Part shown: positions 11,263 through 23,001 of the stretch, in pieces
Position numbering within the stretch: position 1 is the stretch's first letter
How the letters are laid out: each line of letters opens with the position of its first letter
Assembly: GCA_029255685.2 (NCBI GenBank)
Contig: CM055312.2
Span: 4,736,649-4,800,648, forward strand
Length of the DNA: 64,000 bases
DNA from: Silene conica
Lineage: Eukaryota > Streptophyta > Magnoliopsida > Caryophyllales > Caryophyllaceae
Direction: 5' to 3'
Notes under the pieces: model-generated
Told to the model about the DNA's origin: nothing
Database searches by the model: none
The model's input: only the letters and a program-made list of their open reading frames with translations
Made by a program: the position numbers and the translations under genes

Positions 11263-12837
11263 TGAAGAGTTAAGAATGATTGAACACCTAAGAGGGGGAG
11301 GGGGTGAATTAGGTGACCTTTTAAAAATTTCTCGATTACTTGTATAAAGTGAAATACAAGTAACGGCTATTAAGTACTAACTTGAGAAACTTAATGAAAA
11401 ATAAGTTCACAAGAGGTACAGCAGGTCTAAGCAACAGTATGAATGACTGTTGCACAACACTGGCAGCGAGATTAGAAAAAGATATGCGAAGGATAAAAAT
11501 AAGAGTAAACAAATAAACAAACGATGTTTTAAAAATTGGTTCAGCTCCTACTCCGGAGCCTACGTCCAACCGTTATTTTATTGCTTGTTTAGAAGTTACT
11601 CAACTTAACTAAACACCTTACAATGAAAATAACTCGCCAACCTACTCCGGTTGCATTTGCTCAAAGCTACTCCGCTTCAAGACTTAACTCGCCAACCTAC
11701 TCCGGTTGCATTTGCTCAAAGCTACTCCGCTTCAAGACTTAGACTCAAACTTAAAGCTACTCCGCTTCAAGAATTAACTCGCCAACCTACTCCGGTTGCA
11801 TTTGCTCAAAGCTACTCCGCTTCAAGACTTAGACTCAAACTTAAAGCTACTCCGCTTCAAGAGTTTAAGAAGTTCTATCTCTGGTTTACAGGATCAGAAT
11901 CTCAGATGTTCACTTAAGAACGTGGAGATTTACATTTAAGATCTAAACACGAGAATCATGGAACAAACTCATTATGTCACAGTGTAGCTTACTGATGCAT
12001 GGAGATATTCAGACCCTTTGAAAACGTTGAAGACTTTAAAAACAGAAATCGTTTTGCAAAACAAACTTAAAAGATAAACTTTGAAAGCACAAGTTTTGTT
12101 TGCAGAAACTCTCAATAAATATGTTGTAAAGCCTTAACATTGAATGAGGCTAAGTTATTTCTTTTATAGTGCTCAAAATGTGGGTATTACCCAATGTGTA
12201 CTTCCATTGTACTTTTATCCATTGGATAATAGTTAGTCCACTTGACAAGTAAAAGTTGTTGTTTAGTTTTCATTGGCTCTTGAAAAAGCAAATCTGATTT
12301 TTTTTCTTAGTTGTCTTCTAATAAGATGTTTAAGTACTTCTTACATTTGAAATGTAAACAATTCAAAAACTCTTAGTAATTTGTAAGTACGGTACACATC
12401 GAGTAAGACGGGTTTTTACGCTTCAACTCGTGCGTACCAAAAGAGAAGACGGTTTTTCCAGAAAATAGATTTTGGCAATTATTTTTCAAAAAACTAAAAC
12501 GACTATTTTGCACATTACTCGAAAACATTTTTCTCGTTCTAAAAATCTCCATGCGGTACAGACGCAACAGTCTGATGGACTGTTGCATGACTAAGCAATC
12601 ACTTGACTTTAACGAGAATGTTCCACTTACTCTTACATTTGTGACTTAGGTTACAAGGGGATTGTTCTTGACTTGTACGTGTTGTTCTTCTTGATCATGT
12701 TTGAAACACAATGGATGCTATCTTGTTGCTTTGTTCTTCAATCCACTTGTTTTGCTTTGAACACTTAAACATGCCACTTAAGAACAAACAATTAATATAT
12801 ACAAAGACTTGTCATCATCAATTAAAATGTTCCAACA
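11263..12837 (-). repeat. 5' LTR of the Sirevirus-like copia element (1575 bp)
   Basis: It is bounded by TG at 11263 and CA at 12837 on the plus strand. The right 508 bp are duplicated at 138-645, and the inner edge is fixed by the primer site at 11250-11260. The flanking GTCGG at 12838-12842 would be one target-site copy; its partner lies outside the window. Confidence 0.85.
11628..11865. repeat. Short tandem repeats inside the copia LTR
   Basis: A block containing CTCGCCAACCTACTCCGG and CTCAAAGCTACTCCGC recurs at about 11634, 11688 and 11777. One period is about 54 bp and another about 90 bp, with an extra half-unit ending near 11865. The open frame across it is a by-product of the repeat. 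Confidence 0.75.
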
Positions 12838-13365
12838 GTCGGCCCAAAGGAAGGCTATTATTTGGCCGAAATTCAGTCATGCTTGTGGTGGTAAATATGT
12901 AACAATTATAAGGTTTCCATGCGAATATTGAGTCGGCCCAAAGGAAGGCTTAATGTTTGACAAGAGTTTATTGTTAATATTTGATCACTACACCAAGATG
13001 ACCACTTACAAGTTAATTTTATGTCCAAAGACTAAAGTTAATGTTGTGCTAGGTGTCTTGTGATGATGGGAATGCCAATATTGAATCTGAGAATCAAGTT
13101 AAGGGAGTGTCTTTATGTTTATGACGCTCATAAGAATGCTCATAAAGCTTTTCCGATGAATAAATTCAATTCTTTGGTTTAATGTGTGTAATTCATGCGA
13201 ATAATGGTCGGCCCAAAGGAAGGCTATTATTTGGCCGAATTGCATGTACACGTTGAGTAATAAATATGTGATGATTATTCGGTATTTGCATGTGTGTACT
13301 AAGTCGGCCCAAAGGAAGGCTAAGTATTCGACGTGAGTTTATTGTCAATATTTGATTACAATTAT
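12838..13365. repeat. Direct repeats with a GTCGGCCCAAAGGAAGGCT core
   Basis: The core occurs four times (about 12838, 12931, 13207 and 13304). The pairs 12838-12990 and 13207-13360 are diverged copies about 370 bp apart, each ending in a TTTATTGT(T/C)AATATTTGAT tail. This is a tandem duplication within the old copia region. I know no function for it. Confidence 0.7.
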
Positions 13366-15379
13366 TCAAAGAGTAGTGTTTGTACCTAGATAATATTTAT
13401 GTTTAATAACTAAATATTAATTTTGTAACGACACTTCAATTATTTGAATTTATTCAAAATAAAAGAATATCGTTTTGTTCATTTAGTTTGACATTTATGG
13501 TTATTATATCTGTCATGTTCAGTTATATTCTTGATTCGGATGAAACCATTTATTAATTGAATGGTAAAGAATGTAAACATTTATTCCGGGTTGCGATAAT
13601 CATAACATTGTTTTGAGAATGTGTAATTGCTACTCATAAGGATTAAGTCTCGTGTGGATTCACGTGATTTGAGCAGTATAGTACATTCAAAATGCATGTT
13701 TAATAATTATCTAACGCGAAATTAAGGAAATATTCAAGGGCATTGTTCACTTAATTCAGTTAATTCAGAAGCTGTAAAAGTCAAACTCAAAACAAAGATA
13801 TGGTTAGACTTTTTTTGTGTTAGTTTGTTAAGAGTTTTGACACATAAGGTAAATCTAAATTTTTTTTGGTTGACTCTTGGCGTGTCGGTTAAGTTAGGCT
13901 TCTCATTGGATTTGTCTAAGGTTATTTTTTTTTATATCCAATCATGTTCGATGGGTGAATTTGGTTTTTTTGCCCACATAAGTATATTGATGCAAGTATA
14001 ACTAAGATGTAAGAGCCAACTGATGATGAAAGATTCGTCTATTTGGGGCAAGTCATCATTTGAGTTTGAGACAGTCAACTATTTTAGTTATCATTAATGA
14101 CTTGTCCTTTTGTTTGGATTTGGAAAACACTTTGGTATCATCCTTTAGGTGGAACAATTATTTTTCGTATGACAAATTTGGTTCATTGTCCATTGAGAAA
14201 TAATCAATTTTGTGTTTTCCTAATTCAAATAATGGTGAATCCATCATTTTTTATAACTATTTATAGTTTGGATTGTAATCTCTTTCAAGCAAGCTTGCAC
14301 TAAAGTTCGATGGATATCAAGAACAGTTAAGAAATGACAATTTCTTTTCGGTATGACACATTAAAAGGAAACTAGAGTTTTGTGTCAAAATAAAATTGTT
14401 GTCCCCTTACTTCAGATATTCATTTTTAAGGGGGTGAAGACAAATATAAGGGAGATTAGATATCAAAGTTTTTTTCAATGTCTTTTTACTAACATATGTG
14501 AGCAGGTGAACCATTTTATACTCTCGGTATTAGTGGTTTAATTCGTTATGTAGATAAAATATAGGCATGGATATTTATATCTCATTTGTGAGAAATTTTA
14601 AGTTCTTGACATCTCTTTGTGATATTTGACTAAGTTGTTTTACTCAATAAAGAATTAAATATGTCATTTATCATAAATGTGGATATTTACAACGTTAAGG
14701 CTTTTTTCGAAAATTGCTAGAGGTGTTCGATCTTGTGTTTGATGTTATACCATATGATGTTTTTTTTTAGTATGGATGGTGTAGCATAATCTTAAGGCTG
14801 GATAAGGGGTATGATTAATTGTTATACTTGCTCTTTTCTAGATGTCTCTAGTAATAAGTTCTTAAAGTTTGCAGCTGTCTTTTGATAAAGTTCTAACAAT
14901 GACATTGACTATTTAATCATAGTGTAACTCATTTACACATTTGGCATGTCCAACCAATTAAGGATGAGACTTAAAAGTCATAAGGTTAATAGTTGGACTT
15001 AAGGACAGTCAATGAATAGTTTGTTGGATAATACTTAAAGTTTAAAGGGTAATACGTTAATGATCCAAAATCAAGTTGTTTAAGACGGAAATTAAGGGGT
15101 TCATTGAGATTATTGAGTTTGAGTGGGAGAAAAGGTAATTGACAGTGTTTTAAATCTCCCTATATAGGATCATAAGATCAATTCAGTAGAACAAACTCAA
15201 CTATCTCAATAACCAATTCATTAGATGATCTACTTAATAAAGTAAATGCAACTAAATTAATTACATTGGTTTCCCATATGGATAAAATGGATAACAATGT
15301 AATGTCGGACTAACAAGTTGCAATAAGAGTTAGATGATGAAATGTTAGAAGGTGATCTAGTCACCATCTAACAAACCAT

Positions 15380-16735
15380 TGAAGGTCCTAATTCATATAG
15401 GTGGATCGAAGCCTTAAAAAAATTAAGTCATTTGATGGACGATGATATTTGGACATTGTTCAATTACCTAAAGTTATGAGATATATTGGTTTCAAGTATT
15501 TATTTGTTACCAAGAAGGTTCAAAAGGTAATGTGACAATGAATTTCATTTTGACGATCTTGACTATAAGGATATTTTGGCATATTCATTTTTTCAGCTAT
15601 ATTGGATGAGTGTTAAGATTTGTTTCTCAATTGTGACATTGATGAAACTATTTAGTGCAAAAGGCTATAACTTCGATTCAATAGATTCAAAGTAAATGTT
15701 TTGCAAATTGAGGTAATTCATCCAATAAAGTTTTAAGTAAGGCTTTCCGTCATAAAGACTACAAATCTGCATTGTTATCATCTTATTTGATATTAGATGA
15801 ATGTTGTAGATAATTGTAGATGCTCGGGATTCAGTAGGAGTATGAAAATATTCCGGTTTTATATCCTTTCAGTAAAGGAGACCAATTAGTCTCAAATGCG
15901 CTAAAGGAAATATTTATTCGGAAAATACAATAATGCTTAAGTCATATGTTTTAGAAAATATTTTGTGTGTTTAAGCATTTGACATATATTTAGTTTGTAT
16001 GCGTTCAGATATTGCGTACATTCTAAAGTTTATTTGATAGATATTAAGTTGCTACAGATTAGGATCTTGGATCCACTGAGGGCAGCCAAATATATTATTT
16101 GTCATTTACATTTAGAACAAAACATTACCCGTAGGAGATCGATTCAAGTTGAGATCATTCAGTATTTCGACTCTTAGACGGTTATGTGCATTTGTCTTAA
16201 GGCTGCAAATTCGGTTTGGTATTGAAAGACCACTTAAGTCATTTTCTGACAAATGTGACAGTTATTATAGTTTCAAATTAACAATACAAGTGATGTATTG
16301 TTTAAGAAACAATTCAGAGTGAAAAGGTGTCAATTATACATGTTGATACAAACTCCATTTTGCGGATCCGCTTATTAAGTAATTACCACCCACGATGTGT
16401 CTTGAGCTCATTGCTCAAATGGGTGTTTCAGTTTTTTATGGAAATTCGGTTTAAGTGGGAGTTTGTCATGTTAGACACATTAAAGTTTACGGTTATTAAG
16501 TTCTGCAGAAATAAAGTTTTCGGTTTATGGTTTCACTCTGTATTATTTTGGTTGATCTCACTAAGGTGGACCAGTTGGGAATATGCATATTTGGATCACA
16601 TTCGGATGCTATTTTCATGCTGCACTCCCATGCTCGATTCATGTCGTTGGTTATATTTTCATATGTGACCATTGAGGGTCTTGCTACGACAAATTGTAGC
16701 AAAGGCCGCTTTGATTCTATGTTGATATGATTGAT
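15380..16735 (+). pseudogene. Decayed copia RT / RNase H
   Basis: Fragments in all three frames recall a copia polyprotein in the right order. RT start-like WIEALKKLSHLMDDDIWTLF occurs near 15405. A KGDQLVSNALKEI segment lies near 15880. MRSDIAYI (RPDIAYAV-like) lies near 16000, and DPLRAAKYIICHLH (conserved before RNase H) near 16075. VEIIQYFDSD (RNase H start) lies near 16150 and ADPL-like sequence near 16365. Many stops and indels make it non-functional. It ends just upstream of the purine tract and 3' LTR. Confidence 0.6.
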
Positions 16736-16835
16736 GGACCGAATTGCTTAAGAAGGTTAGATTGTGATAGCATTTTGAGCTCATAAGGTTATTTTAGATA
16801 CAATTATCAATTGTTACACATTATGAATGTATTGG

Positions 16836-16850
16836 GCCCAAGTGGGAGAT
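16836..16850 (+). other. Polypurine tract of the old copia element
   Basis: GCCCAAGTGGGAGAT immediately precedes TGTAAGAATT, the form commonly seen before copia 3' LTRs. Confidence 0.65.
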
Positions 16851-17085
16851 TGTAAGAATTATGGGCCTAATCAATATATATACTTAAAAGAGGAACTTTT
16901 CGAGCAATTTCATTGGTTCAAGTTTTGTGAATTATTTAAGTAACTATAATTATTATATGATAAAAAGAAAATTATAAATCAAATATTAAAATAAAATATA
17001 GAATATTATTAAAATCAAGAAGTACTTTTTTATAGGAGTCTTAGACAATTCTATCTCTACTTTCATTATTATCAATAACTATCCA

Positions 17086-19304
17086 TCCTCTATATTAATA
17101 AAGGAAACAATAAAAAAACATTATCTATAAAAAGAACATTAGAATATGATGTTCTACGGTCTACACACTCTTCAATTCCTCATATCCCAATTGTGACTCT
17201 TAAAAATATTAGATGAACATGAAATCCACCACTACTACACGGTTTTTATATCAAGATCATTTTTAGACATAATTTTAAACAAATTTGATTTTTTTTTTTG
17301 AAAAGATTTTACTTAATATTAATTCATATATTTAACATTAAGGTAATATTTAGTTACAATTTGACTTTGTTTGTCTAAACTATGTTTATTATAAGAAAAG
17401 TCGTAGGTTGTAAATTGACATTGCCAACTATATATATCTTTCAGAAGTTTGTATTTCAATGGAAAAGAATAACCGACTCTTTGCATGTATAAAATCAACT
17501 TTCAAGTATCCAATTCATGATTCATTTTACCATGTGGTTCCCTACTTCGATATAAATTTAACTTTTTCTTCATGCTTATTGTTATTATGATTATTGTTAT
17601 AACTGGTTAACACTCCATATTAGAACTCATTAGCATAGATATTTATTCTGTTTGAAGCTAAAGCGTTTCATTGGTTATTATTTTGGTTAAATAAATTAAG
17701 TATATAAATAATAATAAAATGTAAGTTGGATAATTATTGTTTTTAGAGCGATTACTTTGGCTATAACTTTGATTAAATAAATTAAGTATATAAATAAAAA
17801 GATAATTAAATAGTAATAAAATATCAGTTGAGTAATTACTGAATTAGTTAATAAAATAATTGATTGTAAATTAAGAGTTTTGATTACCGTGGAGTTGTCT
17901 ATAATTCGTTGTTTTCCTTCTCTTATTTAATTAAAAACATAAATAGATGTATTGATGAATATATTAAGTACTTAACTTTACGAGGTATAATTAAAAAAAA
18001 TACGGGCTACAGAATACAAACACATAAGAAAAATATGAGCTAATGTAAAAAATACGAGTTTAAGAGAATCACAAACTAAAAAATACGAGCACAGAACAAT
18101 GCGAGTTATTAACCTAAGAATACGATCTAATATAAAAATAATACGAGCTATTAAGCTAAGAATACTAGCTAATGTAAAAACAATACGATCTATTAAGATA
18201 AGACGAGCTAATAGAGATATTAAGATAAGACGATGAGCTAATACGAGATTAAAATGATCACGGACTTAAATATACAAGCACAAAAGAATACGGCCTATTA
18301 AGATGAGAATACGAGCTAATATAAACATAATACGAAAACACGAGCTAATTGAAACACTTCTCGAGCTAAAAAAACAGAACAAGGTTTGCAATACGTCAAA
18401 TTTTATGATATAAAAGGCACTTAAGATTACGAGGTATAATTAAAATAATACGAGCTACAAAATACGAAATATATAAAAGAAATACGAGCTAATGTAAAAG
18501 GAATAAGAACTTAAAAGAATCAGGAACTAAAAAATACGGGCACATAGGAAGGCGAGCTATTAACGTAAGAGTGCGAGCTAATAGAGATATTAAGCTAAGA
18601 ATACGAGCTAATGTAAAAAAAATACGAGCTATTAAGATAAGAATACGAACATACGAGCATATAAGAGGATCAAGAACTTACAAATACGAGCATATAAGAA
18701 TACGGCCTAATATAAAAAGAATATGAGCTAATGTAAGAAAAATACGGGCTAATAAGATAAGAATACGACCTATTAAGATAAGAAAACGAGTTAATGTAAA
18801 AAGTATACGAGCTAATAACATAAGAATACGAGCTATTAAGATAAGAATATGAGCTAAAGTAAAAAGAATATGATCTAATTTAATGTAAAAAAAATACGAG
18901 TTAATATTAAAAGAATACGAGCTTCAACTATCTTCATATATTAAAAATATTGGATAAAAAAATTCTTCAAGATCGTGCTCAGATAAAAAGTATAGAAGTT
19001 ATTATAAAAATATATGTGCATAAAATATTATTTTGACAGTGATGTGTAATAAGTGTCTTTCTGAGACTATTGAACTGGACGTACATGTTTCCGTTTCTAT
19101 TGGAGTTTCATGCATTTTCAACGTTCCATGTTGTTCCGATGATGATACATCTGATATTTCATTACCCATAAAAAACAATCACACTTAAATTATTTTCTAT
19201 ATATGCCTATTATACTAATTATTTTTAGAAGATTAACTGTTACAATAATTACTTTGAAACAATGTCAAGATATTACCTGGGCAACGCCCGGGCATGAAAT
19301 CTAG
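17086..19304 (+). mobile_element. Non-autonomous Helitron, 2.2 kb
   Basis: The 5' end reads A|TCCTCTATATTAATAAAGG, and the 3' end carries a CCTGGGC...GCCCGGG hairpin about ten bases before CTAG|T. Both ends and the A/T target fit Helitrons, which make no target duplication. The inside is AT-rich with no helicase gene. Removing it joins the two halves of the copia LTR. Confidence 0.75.
17998..18930. repeat. Irregular tandem array of AATACGAGCTAATGTAAAA / TATTAAGATAAGAATACGAGC units
   Basis: About 900 bp inside the Helitron is built from two alternating words of about 20 bases, both containing TACGAGCTA, in more than twenty diverged copies. No coding potential is seen. Confidence 0.8.
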
Positions 19305-19757
19305 TACAATAATATACGTGGATAATTATTTATTCGGTAGTAATTGTATTTATGCTATCAATTAAGTTAAGCCCAAATATAAAGTGATCCACTAAGGTGT
19401 ATTAAATACGGGCTTATGTACGTCTTAAAAGGTATGAGCCTGACTATTATCTAAGTGTAGATACCCATTAGGTTTCTAATGCATGATGGGCGCATTCGAC
19501 TAAGGAGACTATATATAGTCACCTAGGGTTATGATCCCTAGTAGCACACAATAACCTAATCTCTCCCCGCATCCCATCAGTAGAGAGATATCCCTTTGGT
19601 ATGTGTGTCTATTAGAAGACCTAATCCCAAAGATCGTTCCTTCAGACGGTTTATCCAACCTTTTGTCATGTAATCAGGTACGTTTCCGCATCTAGTATTT
19701 ACCGAATAATTTAGTATGAAGTTATTGGCCTTTAGACGGATGATTAAATCTAACAAC

Positions 19758-19974
19758 AAATTCTCGTTTGTAACGGCGGTATCCGTCACAAGCTTGTGAC
19801 GGATACTTGTGACGGATACCGTTTCCTCTCACAAAATGCCTACTTTTTCTCTCTCTCTCTCTCTCTCTCTCCGATACTATTCATGTGGTCCCTTTCTCCA
19901 CTAACTCATTTTGTATTCATTTTATCTCACAAAATATCCATACAAATAGTGACCCGTCACAAGTAAGACTTACT
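19758..19974. mobile_element. MITE of the CGTCACAAGC family
   Basis: The sequence begins AATTCTCGTTTGTAACGG and ends GACCCGTCACAAGTAAGACTTACT, forming imperfect inverted termini. It matches the 196-bp MITE at 48746-48941 along its whole length (TCTCACAAAAT, CATGTGGTC, ATTTTATCTCACAAAATATCC). A (TC)n run lies at about 19850-19872. The exact left edge abuts the presumed LTR end and is approximate. Confidence 0.7.
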
Positions 19975-20674
19975 ATACTTAGGAAAGAATTTTATTAGTA
20001 AAGTTAGGAGAAAAAAGTACGTATATAGAATGAACTAAATTTTAAACTTTATTTGTCTTTAAGTTTATGTTCGTTTTTTCCTAGCTTATAAAATTTTATA
20101 AGTTAGAATAAAAAAAATCTCGTCAAAACTCAAATTTGATTAAACTTATATGTGATGTTTTTGAGTTATAATGTAATTTTTTGAGGTTGATGTTTTCGCG
20201 AATGAACTCAGAAACTTTATGATTAAATTCATAATTTTGAAAACAAGTTCAAAAATTATATAATTGGTGGTAATATATCAAATGTATAATCTGCTTACTG
20301 GTAAAGCTTAGGCTAAAAAGTGTGCATAATTAGAATTACTATTTATAAGGGAATGTTGGACAAAATTAGTTGTTGGATTAATAATAAGTGCGACTTAAAT
20401 CTTATTATATTTGGTCATTTGGATTCAGGTCAATTCGATTGTCACATTTGGGTTATTCAATTCCCGGGTATCCGAGTTTTCCGTAAGGTGAATGAGCATT
20501 TCGTCAAGTTTGAGGCAATAATTAACAACAAATTATTTTGTGTTATATTAAGATCGTCCTAATAACAATAAACCCAAATATTAAAACCGCTAAAAATAAA
20601 TTTTAATTTAGTTGTGATACAACATACTCCTCTTTATCTTAATAAGTCAATTATCATTATAAAATACTCTAAAA
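19975..20674. other. AT-rich intergenic sequence
   Basis: I see nothing recognisable. An 80-codon plus-strand frame at 20320-20562 has no familiar motif and is probably chance. Confidence 0.5.
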
Positions 20675-21756
20675 CTAGTGTTAAAACCGTGCAAAATTGC
20701 ACGGGTATATTTTTAGAAAAAATATGGTGGATAGTTCATATTACCGAATAGTGTCAATAATACGTGAATATTGTGCATTCAATTTCTATTATATTGATAA
20801 TACGTTAAAATGCACATGATAATAATAATGGTATTTATATATCCATTCTTTTATTGTTTTTTTTTTTAAATCGATATAGATGTTATTTCAAGATTTATTT
20901 TGTACCGTTATGTTTATGATTTGATTTCGCAAAATATATAAATTTGTACACTATTATTAGTTGTTATATTAATATTATGTTATTTTTATTGTTTTTTAAT
21001 TTAGTATTGTCACTTTTTTTTCGATTGCAAAAATGCACGGGTATATTTAACCGGTATACTTTTAAGAACATCGATATAATTATCGATATATTGTGTATTG
21101 TAATTATTTATTGAAATTTTTTAACTTTACTCAATTTTCTTTTTAAATTTAGTATTGTCGCTTATTTTCGATTGCAAAAATGCACCGGTATATTTAACGG
21201 GTATACTCTTGCCAAAAATTAAAATTTCATGTTTATGAATTTATATAAAAAAATGTTACGTAATAATTCTTAAACTACGCTATCAGGTATTTAATTAGAA
21301 TTTTAGACGGTTATTTCTCAGGAAATTCGTAAATGAAATTGCGGTTTATTCTAAAATTTTAATACCATAAACCGTTTTAATGTTAAAACAGTTGTGCAAA
21401 TTATTAATTATCCACAGGTATATTCAATCCCGCTATTAATCATTACGTAAAATTTACGGTTTATTTTTGTAAAATCAAAATAGTTGTGCAAATGAATTAC
21501 GCAATTTTACACGAGTTTTTCGTAAAATTTCATGTTTACGAATTTATATAAAAAATGTTACGTAATATTTCTTAAACTACGATATCAGGTACGGAGTATA
21601 TATTTAGAATTTCAGGCGGTTATTTCCTAGGAAATTCATAAAAGAAATTGCGGGACCCACCTGAGAAAATTTTTAAAAGAAAAAAAAATCACAAATGCAT
21701 TGATGACGTGGCGCGTCGAGGGCTTCTGAAATGATTCAGTAATTATATAGATAAGA
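20675..21756 (-). mobile_element. Non-autonomous Helitron, 1.1 kb
   Basis: On the minus strand it starts A|TCTTATCTATATAATTACTG. It ends with a CCCGTGCAA/TTGCACGG hairpin followed by CTAG|T at 20678-20675. GTGGGTCCCGC-type sequence near the 5' end also occurs in the 40952-41577 Helitron. It is AT-rich with no coding sequence, and has internal near-repeats of the GCACCGGTATATTTAACGGGTATAC kind (about 21030-21210). Confidence 0.75.
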
Positions 21757-22316
21757 TTGCCAAAATAATGTTTTGAGTTATATAGATAGAGATATACTCG
21801 AACATATAGTTAGTTATCGTTTATCTTTATCATATAAACAGCTTTATAGAAGAGTTACTATAAACAAGCACATTAGTAAATACTAAATACTTCCTCTAAC
21901 TCAACTATGAAACCTCTTTGGACTCATAGACGAGACATTGTCTGGACTTTCTCCCTATGTATATAGGTGCGACCTACGCTCGATAACATAATCTTATCAC
22001 AAAAGTGTGAGTACGTTGAATTCCTCTAAAAAAGATAGACAAATGATTATGAAGTAGAAAGTACTAATTTACAAAAACCATATGAAAACAAGTTATCGGA
22101 CTGTCCCAATTTGAATCAGAATTACAACAATGTAATGAGACCAACATACGTCTAGTTTAGATAGGGAAAGAGGGACGAATCAACGGGCCGGGTTGGCGGG
22201 TCATAGTCACGGCCTACTCACAGGTCTTTAGCCGGGTCGGGTTCCAGAAATTCGACCCGGACTCGTTACCTTAACATAGGCGGATCGGGACGGGTCGTGA
22301 AACAGGTCAGTCGGGC

Positions 22317-22993
22317 CAGGGGCGGATCCAGGATTTTAACATTGAGTGGGCACAATTTTTTTTCCGATAAATTCTTCTTTAATTTATAAAATAATCTTTT
22401 GTTTTGAATTTTTTTCTAGAATATTATGGTGTAATGTAAAAAATGAAACAAAAAAAAATAGTTTTCAATGGATGTTTTTTGTCCGTAATCAATAAAGAGT
22501 TTCATGTATTATTAAGAATAGCAATATCTATTGATACAATGTTTCGATCTCAATGGGTGTCTCTCCCATTGATATTCCATCACCGATAATATACGGTTTT
22601 AATTTCTTCAAGTTATGAGCAACTTGATTTTCACTAATATTGTGTTTATTTTTGTAACAAATTTTAAATAAGAACTTAAATTATTTTATAATATGACAAC
22701 TATGTTTAATAATGATATAATAAATTTTAATAATCAAATGATCAATCATTAGTAATGGTGTAATGGTTAATTAGTTAGTTTATGAATAAAATGGGACCAA
22801 AAAATTGATGTTTAATTTTTTTAATAAAAAGGTCACAAAGGGATTTGAACCCGGATCACCGGGTAAAAAGACAACATTACTACCACTTGGGCTATAAAGA
22901 CAATTTGAAATTTATTGAAGGTTATATATAATTATTTTTTGAGACTCGGGGGAGGGCACGTGCCTACCCTTTCCCTCCCCAGATCCGCCCCTG
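22317..22993. mobile_element. hAT-type non-autonomous transposon, 677 bp, with 8-bp TSD
   Basis: The termini are CAGGGGCGGATC and GATCCGCCCCTG, perfect 12-bp inverted repeats. They are flanked by an exact 8-bp direct repeat AGTCGGGC (22309-22316 and 22994-23001), the hAT signature. There is no transposase frame. A tRNA-like segment lies inside at 22831-22902. Confidence 0.9.
22831..22902 (-). other. tRNA-like (A box/B box) segment inside the hAT element
   Basis: The minus strand reads TAGCCCAAGTGGTAG (A-box-like) and, about 30 bases later, CCGGGTTCAAATCCC (a good B box). I do not call it a tRNA gene: the acceptor stem is not convincing. Confidence 0.4.
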
Positions 22994-23001
22994 AGTCGGG
23001 C

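Larger units (their letters stand above)
138..12837 (-). mobile_element. Sirevirus-like Ty1-copia retrotransposon, nested and broken
   Basis: Two direct repeats, 138-645 and 12330-12837, match base for base except for four substitutions I counted over 508 bp. They are the LTRs of a minus-strand element. A tRNA-iMet-type primer site lies beside the right LTR (about 11250-11260) and a purine tract beside the left LTR (646-658). Between them, in minus-strand order, are gag, the end of the protease, integrase, RT, RNase H and an extra 3' ORF region. The RT wording (MSMMGELGFFLGLQIKQ, YVDDIIFG), the long LTRs and the extra ORF resemble the Sirevirus (SIRE/Maximus) lineage. A CACTA element sits in the left LTR and a gypsy element between gag and protease. 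Few LTR differences suggest recent insertion, yet the coding region carries stops and frameshifts. Confidence 0.85.
12838..16850 (+). mobile_element. Internal region of an old plus-strand copia element, heavily decayed
   Basis: The Sirevirus-like element inserted into, or beside, this older element. Its 3' LTR starts at 16851 after a purine tract. Weak copia RT/RNase H homology is visible from about 15390 on, while 13361-15350 is AT-rich with no recognisable frame. No 5' LTR or primer site is visible; they would lie left of the younger insertion or be lost. Confidence 0.55.
16851..19755 (+). repeat. 3' LTR of the old copia element, split by a Helitron
   Basis: It starts TGTAAGAATTATGGGCC after the purine tract. 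The first 235 bp run to 17085. The LTR resumes after the Helitron at 19305 and continues through a TATATATAG box (about 19510) and leader-like sequence to about 19755 (TAACA). The right end is uncertain because no second LTR is available for comparison. Confidence 0.55.

Noticed and set aside
11651..11917. 88-codon frame with repeated peptide
   Set aside because: It is explained entirely by the tandem DNA repeat in the copia LTR.
22831..22902. Genuine tRNA gene
   Set aside because: Box-like motifs are present, but acceptor and anticodon stems do not fold convincingly; kept as tRNA-like only.
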